The notes beneath the pieces were generated by a model. That model did no database searches, had not been told where the DNA came from, and saw nothing but the letters and a program-made list of their open reading frames with translations. The position numbers and the translations under genes were made by a program. Positions 33,401 through 43,324 of a stretch of 64,000 bases of DNA are shown here, piece by piece. Each line of letters opens with the position of its first letter. Position 1 is the first letter of the stretch. The DNA is from Pachyseris speciosa (lineage: Eukaryota; Cnidaria; Anthozoa; Scleractinia; Pachyseridae). The DNA lies in the NCBI GenBank assembly GCA_016490735.1, contig JAEMWC010000452.1, positions 185,001-249,000 of the forward strand, in the 5' to 3' direction.

Positions 33401-33839
33401 TGTTGTTTTAGGGACAGTGCTGCACTCAGTGCGAAGGCAAAATTCATAAGCGCTGTGCTGCTCGCTACTTTCAAGGAAGGTAATAAGTTGGGGAATTGGT
33501 TTTTAATTTTCCTCCCAGAACTGCAATGTTTGTGTGACCATTAAGTAAACTGTTGAGAGCTACTTTTCATGTGAAACATGTGATAGTTCGTGCCTGGTCG
33601 TTCATTCATCAGTTTTCTGCACTTTGTGAAATTAATTTTAGTTTGAAAAGATGAACCCTAACTCTATAGAGTGTCATGTAGTGTGCTGTTTCATTGCTTC
33701 TTCTGACTTAAATATTGTTTGGAAATTACTACACAGGGCCCAGAAGATTTGTCCAAACCAACAGTGTGCTGCTGTTTGGATGTACGAGATACCTCAGCTA
33801 TCTTCATCACCTGTAGCTCAAGTGACTGGTGAGTCATAA
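24450..33839 (+). CDS. NSMCE1: SMC5-SMC6 complex component NSE1, RING-type E3 ligase
   Basis: NSE1 with NSE3 and NSE4 forms the regulatory arm of the SMC5/6 genome-maintenance complex, and its variant RING has ubiquitin-ligase activity. Seven plus-strand exons: 24450-24555, 24680-24801, 25133-25210, 26489-26632, 31633-31749, 33412-33479, 33737-33839. All introns are GT-AG and in phase; 738 bp, 245 residues against 266 in human. Landmarks: winged-helix part with IRRGISEDDG..HYGLVNTAEDE at about 64-82, KLATDF, DLIIASP, then LGPRAMLEL. The RING runs from C180-x2-C183 through C193-x2-C196, H201 and C204 to a final pair C217-x4-C222 (human C-x2-C). The basic tail after the RING is absent. The stop at 33837-33839 overlaps a strong donor-like ctg-gtgagt at 33829, so an extra C-terminal exon is possible. 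Introns 4 and 5 are large and full of transposable elements. Confidence 0.93.
24822..24839. repeat. Poly-G tract in NSMCE1 intron 2
   Basis: About 18 consecutive G, 20 bp past the exon 2 donor. Confidence 0.9.
25594..25888. mobile_element. 295-bp MITE in NSMCE1 intron 3
   Basis: Ends ctgttacatgttgaaac and gtttcaatgtgtaacag are inverted copies. Pairing extends about 35 bp with one indel-free mismatch cluster. Inside, gaaac(t)tgt motifs are iterated in both orientations. No coding content. Confidence 0.75.
26741..26812 (-). repeat. tRNA-like SINE head, minus strand
   Basis: On the minus strand tcgctcagtggttagagc and aggtttgactcg occupy A- and B-box positions. A 12-bp A run lies next to it on the plus strand. 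It is a SINE fragment, not a tRNA gene. NSMCE1 intron 4. Confidence 0.5.
26813..28271. other. NSMCE1 intron 4, unassigned part
   Basis: Several short open frames occur (27720-28065, 28176-28406, plus strand), but none has a domain I recognise and none shows bordering splice sites in phase with NSMCE1. An aataaa at about 27525 near an A/T-rich tract could be the end of an old retrocopy. Confidence 0.4.
28272..28478 (-). pseudogene. LINE endonuclease fragment
   Basis: A minus-strand frame reads ATILVNFKLEPDIEGKFLSI...DKSVNIYAPSE. The GR/KF-L..I spacing and the VNIYAP(N/S)E motif are typical of the apurinic-type endonuclease domain at the start of LINE ORF2. It stops after about 68 residues and no downstream part is adjacent, so it is a fragment. 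The match is by motif only. Confidence 0.45.
28747..29110. mobile_element. Pogo/Tigger-like non-autonomous element
   Basis: Ends cagtcgaacctcgattatc (28747) and gataatcgaggtacaactg (ending 29110) are inverted and lie between TA pairs at 28745-28746 and 29111-29112. This is the same end type as the element at 12589. No ORF of note. NSMCE1 intron 4. Confidence 0.75.
29790..29862 (+). repeat. tRNA-like SINE head, plus strand
   Basis: ctgtagcccagtggctagagc and aggtcatgggttcaac sit at A- and B-box positions. The 3' side continues straight into the inverted-repeat element at 29912. Confidence 0.5.
29912..30176. mobile_element. Inverted-repeat element, family M2, copy 1
   Basis: The left arm contains tgaagggcttggagcataac, mirrored at the right end (ggttatgcttcaagccctt). 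The arms share an inner block tgcaattcaa/ttgaa-type and cauterise a short loop. It is related to 32883-33307. Confidence 0.65.
30407..30434. repeat. (CCCCT)n short tandem repeat
   Basis: Five to six cccct units in a row. Confidence 0.9.
30590..30835 (+). repeat. Retroposon 3' end with (ATT)n tail, family E copy 1
   Basis: Contains ggtttttctccagggactcc, ccaacatttggtttgatttg and an ending aataaagtgattattattatt. The sequence 41172-41330 is the same family in reverse orientation. Confidence 0.5.
30898..31415. mobile_element. TA-flanked inverted-repeat element with iterated gaaagtagcga
   Basis: Left end ccataaagttccgtaag pairs with right end ctttcagaactttactg, and both are bordered by TA (30896-30897, 31416-31417). 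Between them gaaagtagcga-type motifs are repeated several times. It is probably a Tc1/mariner-type non-autonomous element in NSMCE1 intron 4. Confidence 0.6.
32111..32510. mobile_element. 400-bp palindromic MITE, family M1, copy 1
   Basis: Ends atagagtact and agtactctat are mirrors. The arms pair through gggatttgtt/aacaaatccc, cttgccgaaaatcag/ctgatttttggcaag and ctctgctgactcc/actcagtcagcag to a centre with cataacgttatg. A second copy is at 48246-48643. NSMCE1 intron 5. Confidence 0.8.
32883..33307. mobile_element. Inverted-repeat element, family M2, copy 2
   Basis: gaaggcctcggtgcataacc (32885) is mirrored by ggttatgcaccaaggccttc (ending near 33304), with further pairing through gacaaatccaagcaaaa-type blocks. 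An unrelated segment with gcgcataactctatatgaat lies near the centre. Confidence 0.7.
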
Positions 33840-34695
33840 TTGATGGGTTTCATTGCAAAAGCAGGTATAATCAAGATTTGGTCTTGAAGACCTATGAAGT
33901 AAAAAAAATTGAATTTTTGAAGTTTGTTGTGTCATGATTATGAAATGACAAAAGAATTTTGACAAAATCAATGACACTCTAAATTTTTGCCCTTTAAAGA
34001 ATCTCAAAATTCACTAAATAATAATTGTGTCCTGTGGACTGGGAATGAATTTTTGCTCAGAACAATGGTGATGACGTAGGAAATGCCACGACACTTGTGT
34101 CCTCTGAAGCATTTCCTACATCACAGTTTTGTAATACTGGCTGAGGTCCCACTAGCACATTTGACAACGCTGTTACAATGGTGTCACACTGTTTCAAGTG
34201 TGACCGACTATTTATTCAATGTCAGTGTCAGTGTCTGTTGCTCAGGTTACGCAGCCCAATCAAAGGATTTTAACAACGCTGTTTACAACTCTAAAAGTAC
34301 GTTCTATCTGGTGTCTATCTAAATTCACTTGGGAAGGACCAATCGCGACTTGCTGAACAGGAAGTCCATTTCACGATAAGAAATTTTAGCGCCAAAGCGA
34401 TTTAGTTTCATCTGAAAGGTCACCTTAACATTTAGTTTTCAAGGTTGTCGCTTGTTCAGTTAAACGCACGAAGGAAACAAGGAAGATTTTTTGAGTAACC
34501 TGGATCTTAACAACGACTGGACTGCTTTTCGGCCCTCTGCCAGCTGGGAAAGGTAAATTATATTCGATTGATTCATTAGTAGTTCATTCCTTTACGATGT
34601 TTAACCTTTAAAAGTGAGCTGGGTAGAGGAATCCGTAATGGCGGGAATTTGACATGTATTCTTCACTGATTCTTTCAGAAGCAGTCACAGTCAGT

Positions 34696-34725
34696 ATGGC
34701 TTCATTCCCCATGTCGACCTTCTAA
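34696..34725 (+). promoter_or_regulatory. Upstream ORF before the Myb-like gene
   Basis: A ten-codon frame (ATG GCT TCA ... TTC TAA) ends two bases before the ATG at 34728, in a different frame. Such a uORF could limit translation of the main protein. An acceptor-like tttcag at 34673-34678 and a donor-like aaggtaaat near 34551 suggest a 5' UTR intron just upstream. Confidence 0.45.
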
Positions 34726-34727
34726 AT

Positions 34728-35582
34728 ATGCCCTTTCCCTCAATCTCCATGCCTTATCCGTCATCCAGCCAATTTCCTGCCCTCAGTCCACCGCTAGAAA
34801 CCTCCGCTTCTTCTAACAACCACGCAGAATCACCGAAAACTTCGACTACAAAGCGCTCCCCATCATGGAGCACTCTAGAAGAAGAGACCCTGATAAGAAT
34901 TTACAAAGAGGAGGTTGAAGGCCTTTGGAAAAAGGGGAAAAAGGGGCAGACAATGTGGGCTATTATAGCCCAGAAATTGGAGAAAGAAATGAAGGCACTG
35001 GAGGTCAACAGCTCTAGAACGCCTCAGAGGGTGAAAGAGAAATTTTTTAACCTCACTCACCGCTACAAACAAGCAAAAGACAAAATTAAATGTTCGGGAG
35101 CGGGAAGTGACGACATGGAGACCTGCCCCCATTTCGACATTTTAGATGAGTTCATGGGCTCAAGAGACATCGTTAACCCACCCTATCTCGTGGAGACAAC
35201 AAGCAAGAGTTCCTCAGAAAGCCCGCGGTCGACTCCATCACCAGCTCCTTCGACCTCTTCAGCTAGTGAGGAACTAGAAGGCAACGCCGCATCTGAAGAA
35301 AATCCCAGAAAAGCTAACAAGCACCCTCGTGAAGATATCAACAAGGTAGACTGTGAGGATGGCAGTGGGGATGGCAAGAAGGGTGGCAAGGTGACTAAGA
35401 AGAGAAAGCGTCCACCTAAAGGGCCTGGACAGAGCGATGACGACCCATGGTTGGCCATTTTTAGAGAGAGCCAGGAACGAGAGGAACGGATGATGGCAGC
35501 TCTTGAGAGAAGCGAAAACAACTTTAAAGATCTTTTTCTTACCGCCATAACAGAATTTGGAAAAATGGTTAAGAAAGATTGA
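34728..35582 (+). CDS. Myb/SANT-like protein of Harbinger transposon
   Basis: 284 residues. Harbinger elements encode such a protein to bind the transposon ends and bring the transposase into the nucleus. Residues about 45-125 form a trihelix-type domain: SWSTLEEETLIRIYKEE, then MWAIIAQKLEKE and RVKEKFFNLTHRYKQAKD. A Ser/Pro/Glu-rich linker follows (about 150-210), then a basic nuclear-localisation-like stretch KKRKRPPKG near 220, and a C-terminal helix (ESQEREERMMAALERSE) likely to coil. There is no intron in the coding part. An aataaa at about 35751 could serve as its poly(A) signal. Confidence 0.8.
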   Translation: MPFPSISMPYPSSSQFPALSPPLETSASSNNHAESPKTSTTKRSPSWSTLEEETLIRIYKEEVEGLWKKGKKGQTMWAIIAQKLEKEMKALEVNSSRTPQRVKEKFFNLTHRYKQAKDKIKCSGAGSDDMETCPHFDILDEFMGSRDIVNPPYLVETTSKSSSESPRSTPSPAPSTSSASEELEGNAASEENPRKANKHPREDINKVDCEDGSGDGKKGGKVTKKRKRPPKGPGQSDDDPWLAIFRESQEREERMMAALERSENNFKDLFLTAITEFGKMVKKD

Positions 35583-35832
35583 AAATATTAGGTCAATGTT
35601 TTGTTTCTTTTTTTTGCATGGAATATAATGCGCAAGTCTGATGTTGATATTGGGTATACATTTCCCTGTTTTAGCTACAAGTTAGTGATAAAAACACATT
35701 TGATACTTGAACTTGAATACACTTTGACTGTAATCATTTAAGATTTTGAAAATAAAATTCTATGAATACGTAGATTTTGCAGAGTGGTGATCAGTTTATA
35801 AACTGAAGTTAAAGAATGTAACTTGCAGAGGT

Positions 35833-37053
35833 TTAAAGGTAGTCTGCGATAGCTTGCCTTATCCTTCGGGCCGCATTATCCGGCCTTAAATAACCATCCC
35901 CACCATCATCATCACTGTCATCATCATCATCATCGGTGTCATCGTCATCTTCATCCAACTGGTCATCCATGTGTATACATATGTTGTGAAGAATGCAACA
36001 GGTAATGATTGTTTGGGGCACACGATCCGTAGATTCTTCCAGTTGCTTTAACAGACAACGCCAGCGGGTTTTTAATTTTCCAAAAGCACGTTCAATTATC
36101 ATGCGTGCTTTAGATAAGCGATAGTTGAAACGCTGTTGTGCTGCTGTTAAAGCACCTCCTGCAGGAAAGGGAGTCATAAGCCATGGACGAAGCGGATAGG
36201 CAGGATCACCCAGTATTAGGGGCCTCACATTTGTTCGGTTTATTACAGTAACTGGTCTGGTTAGAATAGTACCATTTTCTATCTCCCTGAAAACACCACT
36301 TAGACGAAGCACTCGAGCATCATGTATGCTCCCTGGCCACCCAGTACTTACATCCAAGAATAGCATTCGAGAATCAGTCACAGCCTGAGTCACAATTGAA
36401 TATTTTTGCTTTCTGTTGAAGTAATCGGCTAGGTTTAAAAGTGGTGCTTTTATTTCCACATGTGTACCATCAATTGCCCCTACCACGTGTGGAAAATCCA
36501 GCTTCTCTTCGAATTTGCTTATAGTCTCTTTGATGTCATCTTCATGAATTGGTAAAGAAATGAAATCATTCTCCCTCCGGTTTATTGCTTCACTAAAACT
36601 GTGGCATATTTTAATTGCAGAGGACTTTCCAATGCCGAACGTTATCACAGTAGATCGATAAGAATTTCCTGACCCTAGTCTCCACAGAGCTATCGCTACT
36701 CGCTTCTGTACAGGAATCGCCTGTCGAAAACGTGTGTTTTGGCGTTGGATGTCTAGAATAACTATCCCACAGATATAATCAAATGTTCCTCTAGAAACTC
36801 TAAAATGCCTTTTCCAAAGGCTGTTAAGAGCTCTGTTATTGAGCATTTCCTCCAGCCAATGTTGTGGGCGAGGGTAAACCCAAACGCAACGAATCCTTCT
36901 TACTCTTCGAGCTCTCAACAACCGTGCCAGAAACATCCTTCGGCGATGTAGAAATTGGCTCAAGACCATATGACGATGTAGATTGATCCTCCTTGTAACA
37001 AGTATTAAAGTAATGATAAAAAACAATCCAGCAAGAACGCGATGATCAGGCAT
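35833..37053 (-). CDS. Harbinger-type DDE transposase (HARBI1-like)
   Basis: 406 residues, family DDE_Tnp_4, cutting and joining the element's ends. A helix-turn-helix region lies at about 111-150 (QKRVAIALWRLGSGNSYRSTVITFGIGKSS). The catalytic triad is visible: D195 in GAIDGTHVEI, D283 in LGDPAYPLRPWL, E321 in IIERAFGKLKTRW. STGWPGSIHDARV at about 236-248 and CCILHNICI at 352-360 are family signatures. The C-terminus has a long Asp run (about 365-385) encoded by a CAT/ATC-rich repeat on the plus strand. The N-terminus MPDHRVLAGLFFIITLILV is unusually hydrophobic, so the true start may lie further in. No stops or frameshifts, so it may be active or recently so. Confidence 0.9.
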   Translation of the reverse strand: MPDHRVLAGLFFIITLILVTRRINLHRHMVLSQFLHRRRMFLARLLRARRVRRIRCVWVYPRPQHWLEEMLNNRALNSLWKRHFRVSRGTFDYICGIVILDIQRQNTRFRQAIPVQKRVAIALWRLGSGNSYRSTVITFGIGKSSAIKICHSFSEAINRRENDFISLPIHEDDIKETISKFEEKLDFPHVVGAIDGTHVEIKAPLLNLADYFNRKQKYSIVTQAVTDSRMLFLDVSTGWPGSIHDARVLRLSGVFREIENGTILTRPVTVINRTNVRPLILGDPAYPLRPWLMTPFPAGGALTAAQQRFNYRLSKARMIIERAFGKLKTRWRCLLKQLEESTDRVPQTIITCCILHNICIHMDDQLDEDDDDTDDDDDDSDDDGGDGYLRPDNAARRIRQAIADYL

Positions 37054-37249
37054 CTTGCTGCGAGATTGCTTTTGCCGCGAAATTGCAAGTTGATGTCTGA
37101 CAAGTTGACAGCTATAAATTTCAAACCGCTGTTTAAAACTCCTAGTGGGACCGCAGGTTATGTGACACCGTTGTTACACTGTTGTTGACCTGAGAGGTCA
37201 AAACAGCATTGTAACAGCGCTGTCAAGTGCTAGTGGGACCCCAACCACT

Positions 37250-39834
37250 ATTGTTTGGCTGCGCGCAAGATGGAGACACATTTTGGCACCAAATTTAAAA
37301 CTTTTGGTTCAACTTATTCTGCATTGTGAAGTTTTTATATAAGAAAATGATAAACTATCATATGAGAACAAGAAATATTTTAAAATTTGCTCTACTTTAG
37401 CATTCAGACTGGTTGTCATCTCACGACTGAACGTAAGTCAGTATAATCCTGATATTCACCCGTTTTGAAGCAAACCCTTCAAGTATAATCATCAAAGAAG
37501 AGTGTGAGTAAAGTGATCAGCTGATTAGAGACACCTCTCTAAATTCCATGATCGATTTCCAGAATTTTCAGTAGGCTTTGGAAGTCTCGACAGCATAAAT
37601 TTTTTTGAGCTATTTTGTTTTCCATGCTGTCCGCCAGTAAATTTGCAGAAAATAGGCATTTGCATATAATCTTGTAAAGGATAAAATTACTCTAGAACTA
37701 TGACATTTAACTCAACTGACAATTCTGATATCCCACATTTTAATTTTGAACACTCTTCACATGGCCGCGACAGTGAGGTATAAGCAGAGGGACAGAAGAA
37801 AAGGCTTGTTGACAAAAAATACATTGATATTTAATTATTTTGTTATAATATGCCCTGATATAATATACAAAATTCACAATAAACCAATCTTGCCAAATAT
37901 TTTTCAAGTACAAAAAAAGATGACTTAACTTGTGTCACACTTGATGTTATAACAATGAATGGTGAAAAAACTAAAATCTGACCAGATTTTTGAATGTTTG
38001 GCATAATAAGTAATGTTGATTGTAAACCCCAGTGGGGTTAGAAGAAAAACAAATAATTTTCATACCAATGAGAAAAATCCAAAAAAGAAAAACAAAAGAA
38101 CTTGTAAAAACTGTCAAAATATTGTCAATATTGTCAACATTCTCATCCAACTTTGTGATGCGTTTTTTTTTTTTTTTTTTTTTTTTTTTCTTTTTTTCTT
38201 TTTTCAATTTTTAAGGTGAAAGCAGCGCTCAACCATCAGGACAGCAACGCAGGAAAAGAAGATGAGAAAAAAATCAGATAGAGACATTTGCAGGTTGTGG
38301 TTGCATTTCAGACATACCGGTAATGATGCAGTGCAACACTTAACAGAACTAGCATAAATTATGACAAAATACAGATAATGTGGGGGTGACAACTCTAAGA
38401 AACGCTGTTTGCACAATACTTGGTGTGAATTTAAGTCCTCTTGGAAATTTGGAATACCCACCCACTTTTTGGTGACTTTACCATAAGCATTTCATATGAC
38501 CCGATTTTTTCCCTGCTATCCCAGAATTATTTTATGTTCCCTAACATTTTGTGAGTCTCTTGATTCCCAACAAAATCTCTAATTTCCCAGATGAATTACC
38601 TTTTTCTCCCAAAACGGTTCTTGTTAGGGTTGTCACCCTGTAAAAATAGCAAGTGTTGTGCTTTTACTTTATGGGAGAAATTAGCATTAGCTGATAGCTG
38701 ATAGCTGACTTAGGTAGCTTGATCATAAATTATTTAAGATTTACAAAGAAAAAAGAATAATTATGAAGGGAGTTAAAGTTGAGTAATGTTCAAGTTTATC
38801 TTTACTGTTACTGTTTGATGTCACGAATCTTCATTTTTTAATGACCATTTCGTTTTCTCACAATCAGTATGAATGATGTGGTGAGGAGAAATGGGATGCT
38901 GCTGCCACATTTAGGGCTTAAAGGCTGAGCAAAAGTTACATCTTTGTCTGTTTGAATAAGTATTAAATTAAACCTTTTGTGTGTCTGCAGCTGTAAAGAG
39001 CTCGTACAGGACTTTTATTTGCTGGTTGCTGAGTGGGCAATTAAACCTTAAGTTTATAATTTGAGTTGCGACCATTGCTTTATTATTAACAATAGAACTC
39101 ATTTGACACAACTTTATATTAGGGTATCATTTATTACACTTCAAAGTACTAATATTCATCTCAAACCACATTCCTCTTTGCATACAATGCTTGAAGAATG
39201 GCCACTGACAATAAATAAGAAAATTGTTCTCAATAATTTTTTCCGACCTAGGTTTTGCTATTATGACCTTTGATAAGTTACTGGTATTGACAGATTTATT
39301 GTATACAACTTTTAAACAACTCATTGAAAAGAAAAGTAAGATGAGTTTGTTTTCTTTATATTTTGTCTTCTAATGCTACTGGTGTGAAAACTGAATAAAA
39401 ACGTTGGCAACATGATGTGGCACACTTCTTCCTCTTACTACATGTATCTGGGCACTTGTCATGTTTTTAAAGCAAATAGCAGTTGAAGTGTTTTATTTTA
39501 ATATATATTTTATATTTTCTTTGCTTTTCACTAGGTGATGTTTTAACTTAGATATACATATTACCGTTAGTGTCCATGAAATTAGAAACCCTTTCCTTTG
39601 ATCCTAAAAACACCTTTGTAAAGTGGACTACCTTATATAAGAAGGGCTGTTTACTTGAATAACCCCTAGTAATGTTCCTTGGCATCAATATTATCTTTAT
39701 AATGTTAAATCCAATTTTATTTTCATTATCTTAATACTTGTATTAATTTCTTGTGAAAAGGAGCATCAACTGATACTGTTTAGAGTCCTAGTTCGTTCAT
39801 CAATTCAGCTTAAAATGTACAACTTTTGGTTGAC
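37250..39834. other. Intergenic, no gene seen
   Basis: AT-rich sequence between the Harbinger element and the Kelch gene. It includes a T-rich tract (38163-38213). The upper end is probably the Kelch gene's 3' UTR. None of the short frames has a recognisable domain. Confidence 0.5.
38163..38213. repeat. Poly-T tract
   Basis: A run of about 26 T followed by tttttttctt-type units. Confidence 0.9.
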
Positions 39835-42800
39835 CTACACAACAGCTACACCCATTCCCTCTATAGCTAAAGGCAACGGCATAAATTCTTCCCACTTGTT
39901 GGTCAAGGGATCGTAACAGTCTATCTGTTCTGTTTCAACATTCATGCATGCACCACCAATGGCATAGAGTTTGTCATCAATAGCTGCCACCCCTGGGCTT
40001 TCACGGCGCATCAGCATTGGAGGCAGTGCCAGCCATCTGTTCATGCGGGGATCAAAACACTCAACTGAGTTGTGATCCTCATCGTAATCACTTCCACCAA
40101 CAACAAAGATCTTGTTCTTAAGTACTGCTGCCCCAAAATACCTTCGTCTGTAACTCATGGCAACACATGCACTCCAGCGATCAAGGCGTGGGTCATACTT
40201 TTCAACTGTGTTTAGAATGGAGACACCATTGTCTCCTCCAATAGCATAAATAGCACCATCTAAGGTTACCATTGCAACACCTTCGCGCATTGTGCTCATG
40301 GGTTTCAAGTGAGTCCACACATCTCTGCAGAGAAAACAATGTCAAAACATTCTATTAAGTTTCAGGAAATATCATGGTGTAGCTTTTGTCCAAAATTTGT
40401 CTACTGAATATTTATCATACGAGAACTTCAATTTTGAAATAAAAAAGGGGGTGCCCCTGCTCATTTGGGAGCTGTGAGGAATTGAAAATGTCCCATTTTG
40501 GCATTGTTTAATGCTTATTATAACAACACATTCCAAGTTATTGTAAAATCTTTGTGAACCCAGACTCATGAGAACAAACAGACTACAGTTGATACGTTAT
40601 GATGGACACAAGTAAGCATTTTAAGATGATTTAGACAAAGTTGAATCCTTGATTAAAAATTTGAAACAAATTCCTTGACATGGTTACCGCAAAATAGAAA
40701 AGACCACATTTTATCTGCTAGTTTCCTTATTTAATTTTCAGCAACAGAAATCAGATCAGTCTTTTCTCATGCAACGCTTATGATTAGATTACAATGACTG
40801 GAAAAAAGGTGGGGTGCCCATGCTAATTGATGAGCTATAGCCACTTTTCAACTTACAGAGTTCAATTTCAAGGACAATCCGCCATGTTTTCAATGTGTGT
40901 GTGCACAAGTGTGCGCTGAATGAAACTAAATGACGCCATAAATTATGCACAGTAAGGATGCAATGAGTGATGCAAATGTGAGGAATCGATCTGAGAGCCA
41001 AAAATACTGGAAAATGTTGCTGACAGTTGTGATTGAGTTTCTTTTTTTTGTCTTTTTTTTTTTAATAGTCTCTTCCCAAGCAACAGACTATCCAAGAAAT
41101 GTTGCCTTACTCAAACTAGGCCATACTGGATGAAAATTGTATGAAGTGAAGTAAATGAGTCTAAAGCTTCAGATAATAATAATAGTAATAATCACTTTAT
41201 TTAAGTCAAGTCTATTTAGCCGAGCACAGATGCTCTACTAATTGGGGAGACTAAATCAAATCAACTCTAAATAAATCAAATCAAATCAATGTTGGTTTTA
41301 GGGGAGAGGAGAAAACCTTTTTCTGTAAATAACCACCCTTCACAAGTAATTGCACTGTGTTAAGTCTATAAGAAAAAAGGCTTAATAGCTATATTTTCGA
41401 AAAAATGTTGCATTAACCTGACTGGATCATAACGTTCCAAACTGTTGTACTCAGAACGTGAGAAATCACTTCCTCCTGATGCATAAAGCCAGCCATCCAA
41501 CTCTACCAGACCAAAGGCATGCCGCCCACATGCCATGGGTTGAACGTACATCCACTTGTCAGTGGCAGGATGGTAACATTCTACAGAACTAAGTGCTACA
41601 TCGCCATCACACCCTAATGAGAAAATTTTCATTCATTATTGTCATGTCAGTGAAGTGGAGGGGGACAAGCTAAGGGGGTCAAAATCTTCTGCTTCCCGTG
41701 CCCTTTTCTCCCACTTTCTATACCTTTTTCGTACAAGCTCCCACAGTTTTTTGCGTTGCTCCCACCCCCAATAAATTATTTCTCTCCTGCCCCCTGCCCT
41801 TTTAGAACTCCAGCTTCCTGCCCTCCCCTTTCCTATATCCCACCCCCAATTCTCCCTGGCTCCTGCCATGTCCACCCCCCCCCCCCCCCCCTGGTCACAG
41901 TTAAACTACTTGGTCACAGTTACAACAAATTATGGAAAGTTTAAGCCATTTGCAAGATAACCAACCAACAACACCCAAAGAGTGCTCCCACTTTTCCCTA
42001 TGGAAGGCCCAAATAGTCGTGTTAAACCCAGCCCACCTTGAGACAAAAAAATATCCTTAAACAAATACAAGCTCAGGGCTTCTGTTTTAGAACTTAACAG
42101 TGGCTAGTCAGCTAACCAGTTCATAAAGCATGTCCCAAAATTTACTCCTTACCTCCTGCTGCAAAGATATGTCCACTATAAACAGCCACACCCACTCCAT
42201 CTCGATGCTTGTTCATGGCAGCGACCTCCTCCCAGGCATTGGTTTCGAAGTTGAACCTTCTGACGCTGTTGAAGACCCTGTTGTGTATTTCCCCACCAAT
42301 GATATAAACCATTGTACTTCGTGCCTTGCACCGTGCTTGCGTTGCAAATGGCACTTTGTCGCGCCTCTCGGGAAGAAGATGAAAGTTCTTTGCTTCACTG
42401 ATTAACCTCATACAAGAGTCGTTACTTTCCACCAACTTTTCACTTTCAATACAATCAACTTGAGATTAAAAACAATGATGTTAAATAAATTTCCAAGTTA
42501 TTATTCTGCAAGTTACAGTTATAAACATGATGGCATAAATTTTGTTTTGGAGGAGTGAGGGTGTAGGGAGAGTAAGGAAGGAATTAAATCCATAGGAAAT
42601 AAAATGGTCATGTTGCATTAACATTCTAGCTGTTCATGTTGGCTTTCATGATGTTTTGTAGGTGTAAGAACACACGAGTGCAAGCAATGTTTATTACAGA
42701 ACAGGCACAAGTGAATAACTACAAAGATCTAAAGACTAACCGACTACAAAAGTGAAAAGTGATATACTAACACATACTACATGTGAAGGCAAATGTTGAT

Positions 42801-43292
42801 TGGTAGAGTTCTTTGTACAGAAATCTCACAAGGTGGTTGTGGTTAGAAGGTAACTACATTTTGTCACAGTAGGTGGGCTATAAAATCAGATTTTCATGCT
42901 ATATCAAGACATCAGTTTAACCATTAACATGGGTCATGCCAATGAAATAAATCATTTGTCATTCATTCATTCATTCATTCATTCATTCATTCAATAATAA
43001 TAATAATAAAAATAATAATTAACAATTATTCACCGAAGTGGAGGTGAATAGTGGTGGATATTTACCAAGCCGCAAAACGGCGAGGTAAATATCCATCACT
43101 TTCACTGACACTGAGGTGAATAATTGTTTTAGTATGTACCACACAAGCTGAATAATTAGTGGACCCAAACATTACTTTGTGTGACAATATACCGACAAGA
43201 GGTCGGAAATTGTAAAATCTTGCGTGCTGGCTGCTCGGAGGTGAATAGTACCAGTACTTGCTAATCACCTCTGAGTTAACCAATCAGAGCGT

Positions 43293-43324
<32 letters not shown>

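Larger units (their letters stand above)
34139..37246. mobile_element. PIF/Harbinger DNA transposon, apparently complete
   Basis: 3108 bp. Termini ggctgaggtcccactagcac (34139) and, inverted, ggttggggtcccactagcac (from 37246) match at 17 or more of 20 positions; similarity continues inward over cgctgttacaatg. A 3-bp direct repeat act flanks both ends (34136-34138, 37247-37249), the target-site length of Harbinger transposases. The element carries the usual two genes, a Myb/SANT-like protein and a DDE transposase, in convergent orientation with only ~250 bp between their stops. Both frames are open. It lies 300 bp past the NSMCE1 stop codon and may affect that gene's 3' end. Confidence 0.85.

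Noticed and set aside
38013..38219. ORFs ending in poly-Phe or starting poly-Lys
   Set aside because: Translations of the poly-T tract.
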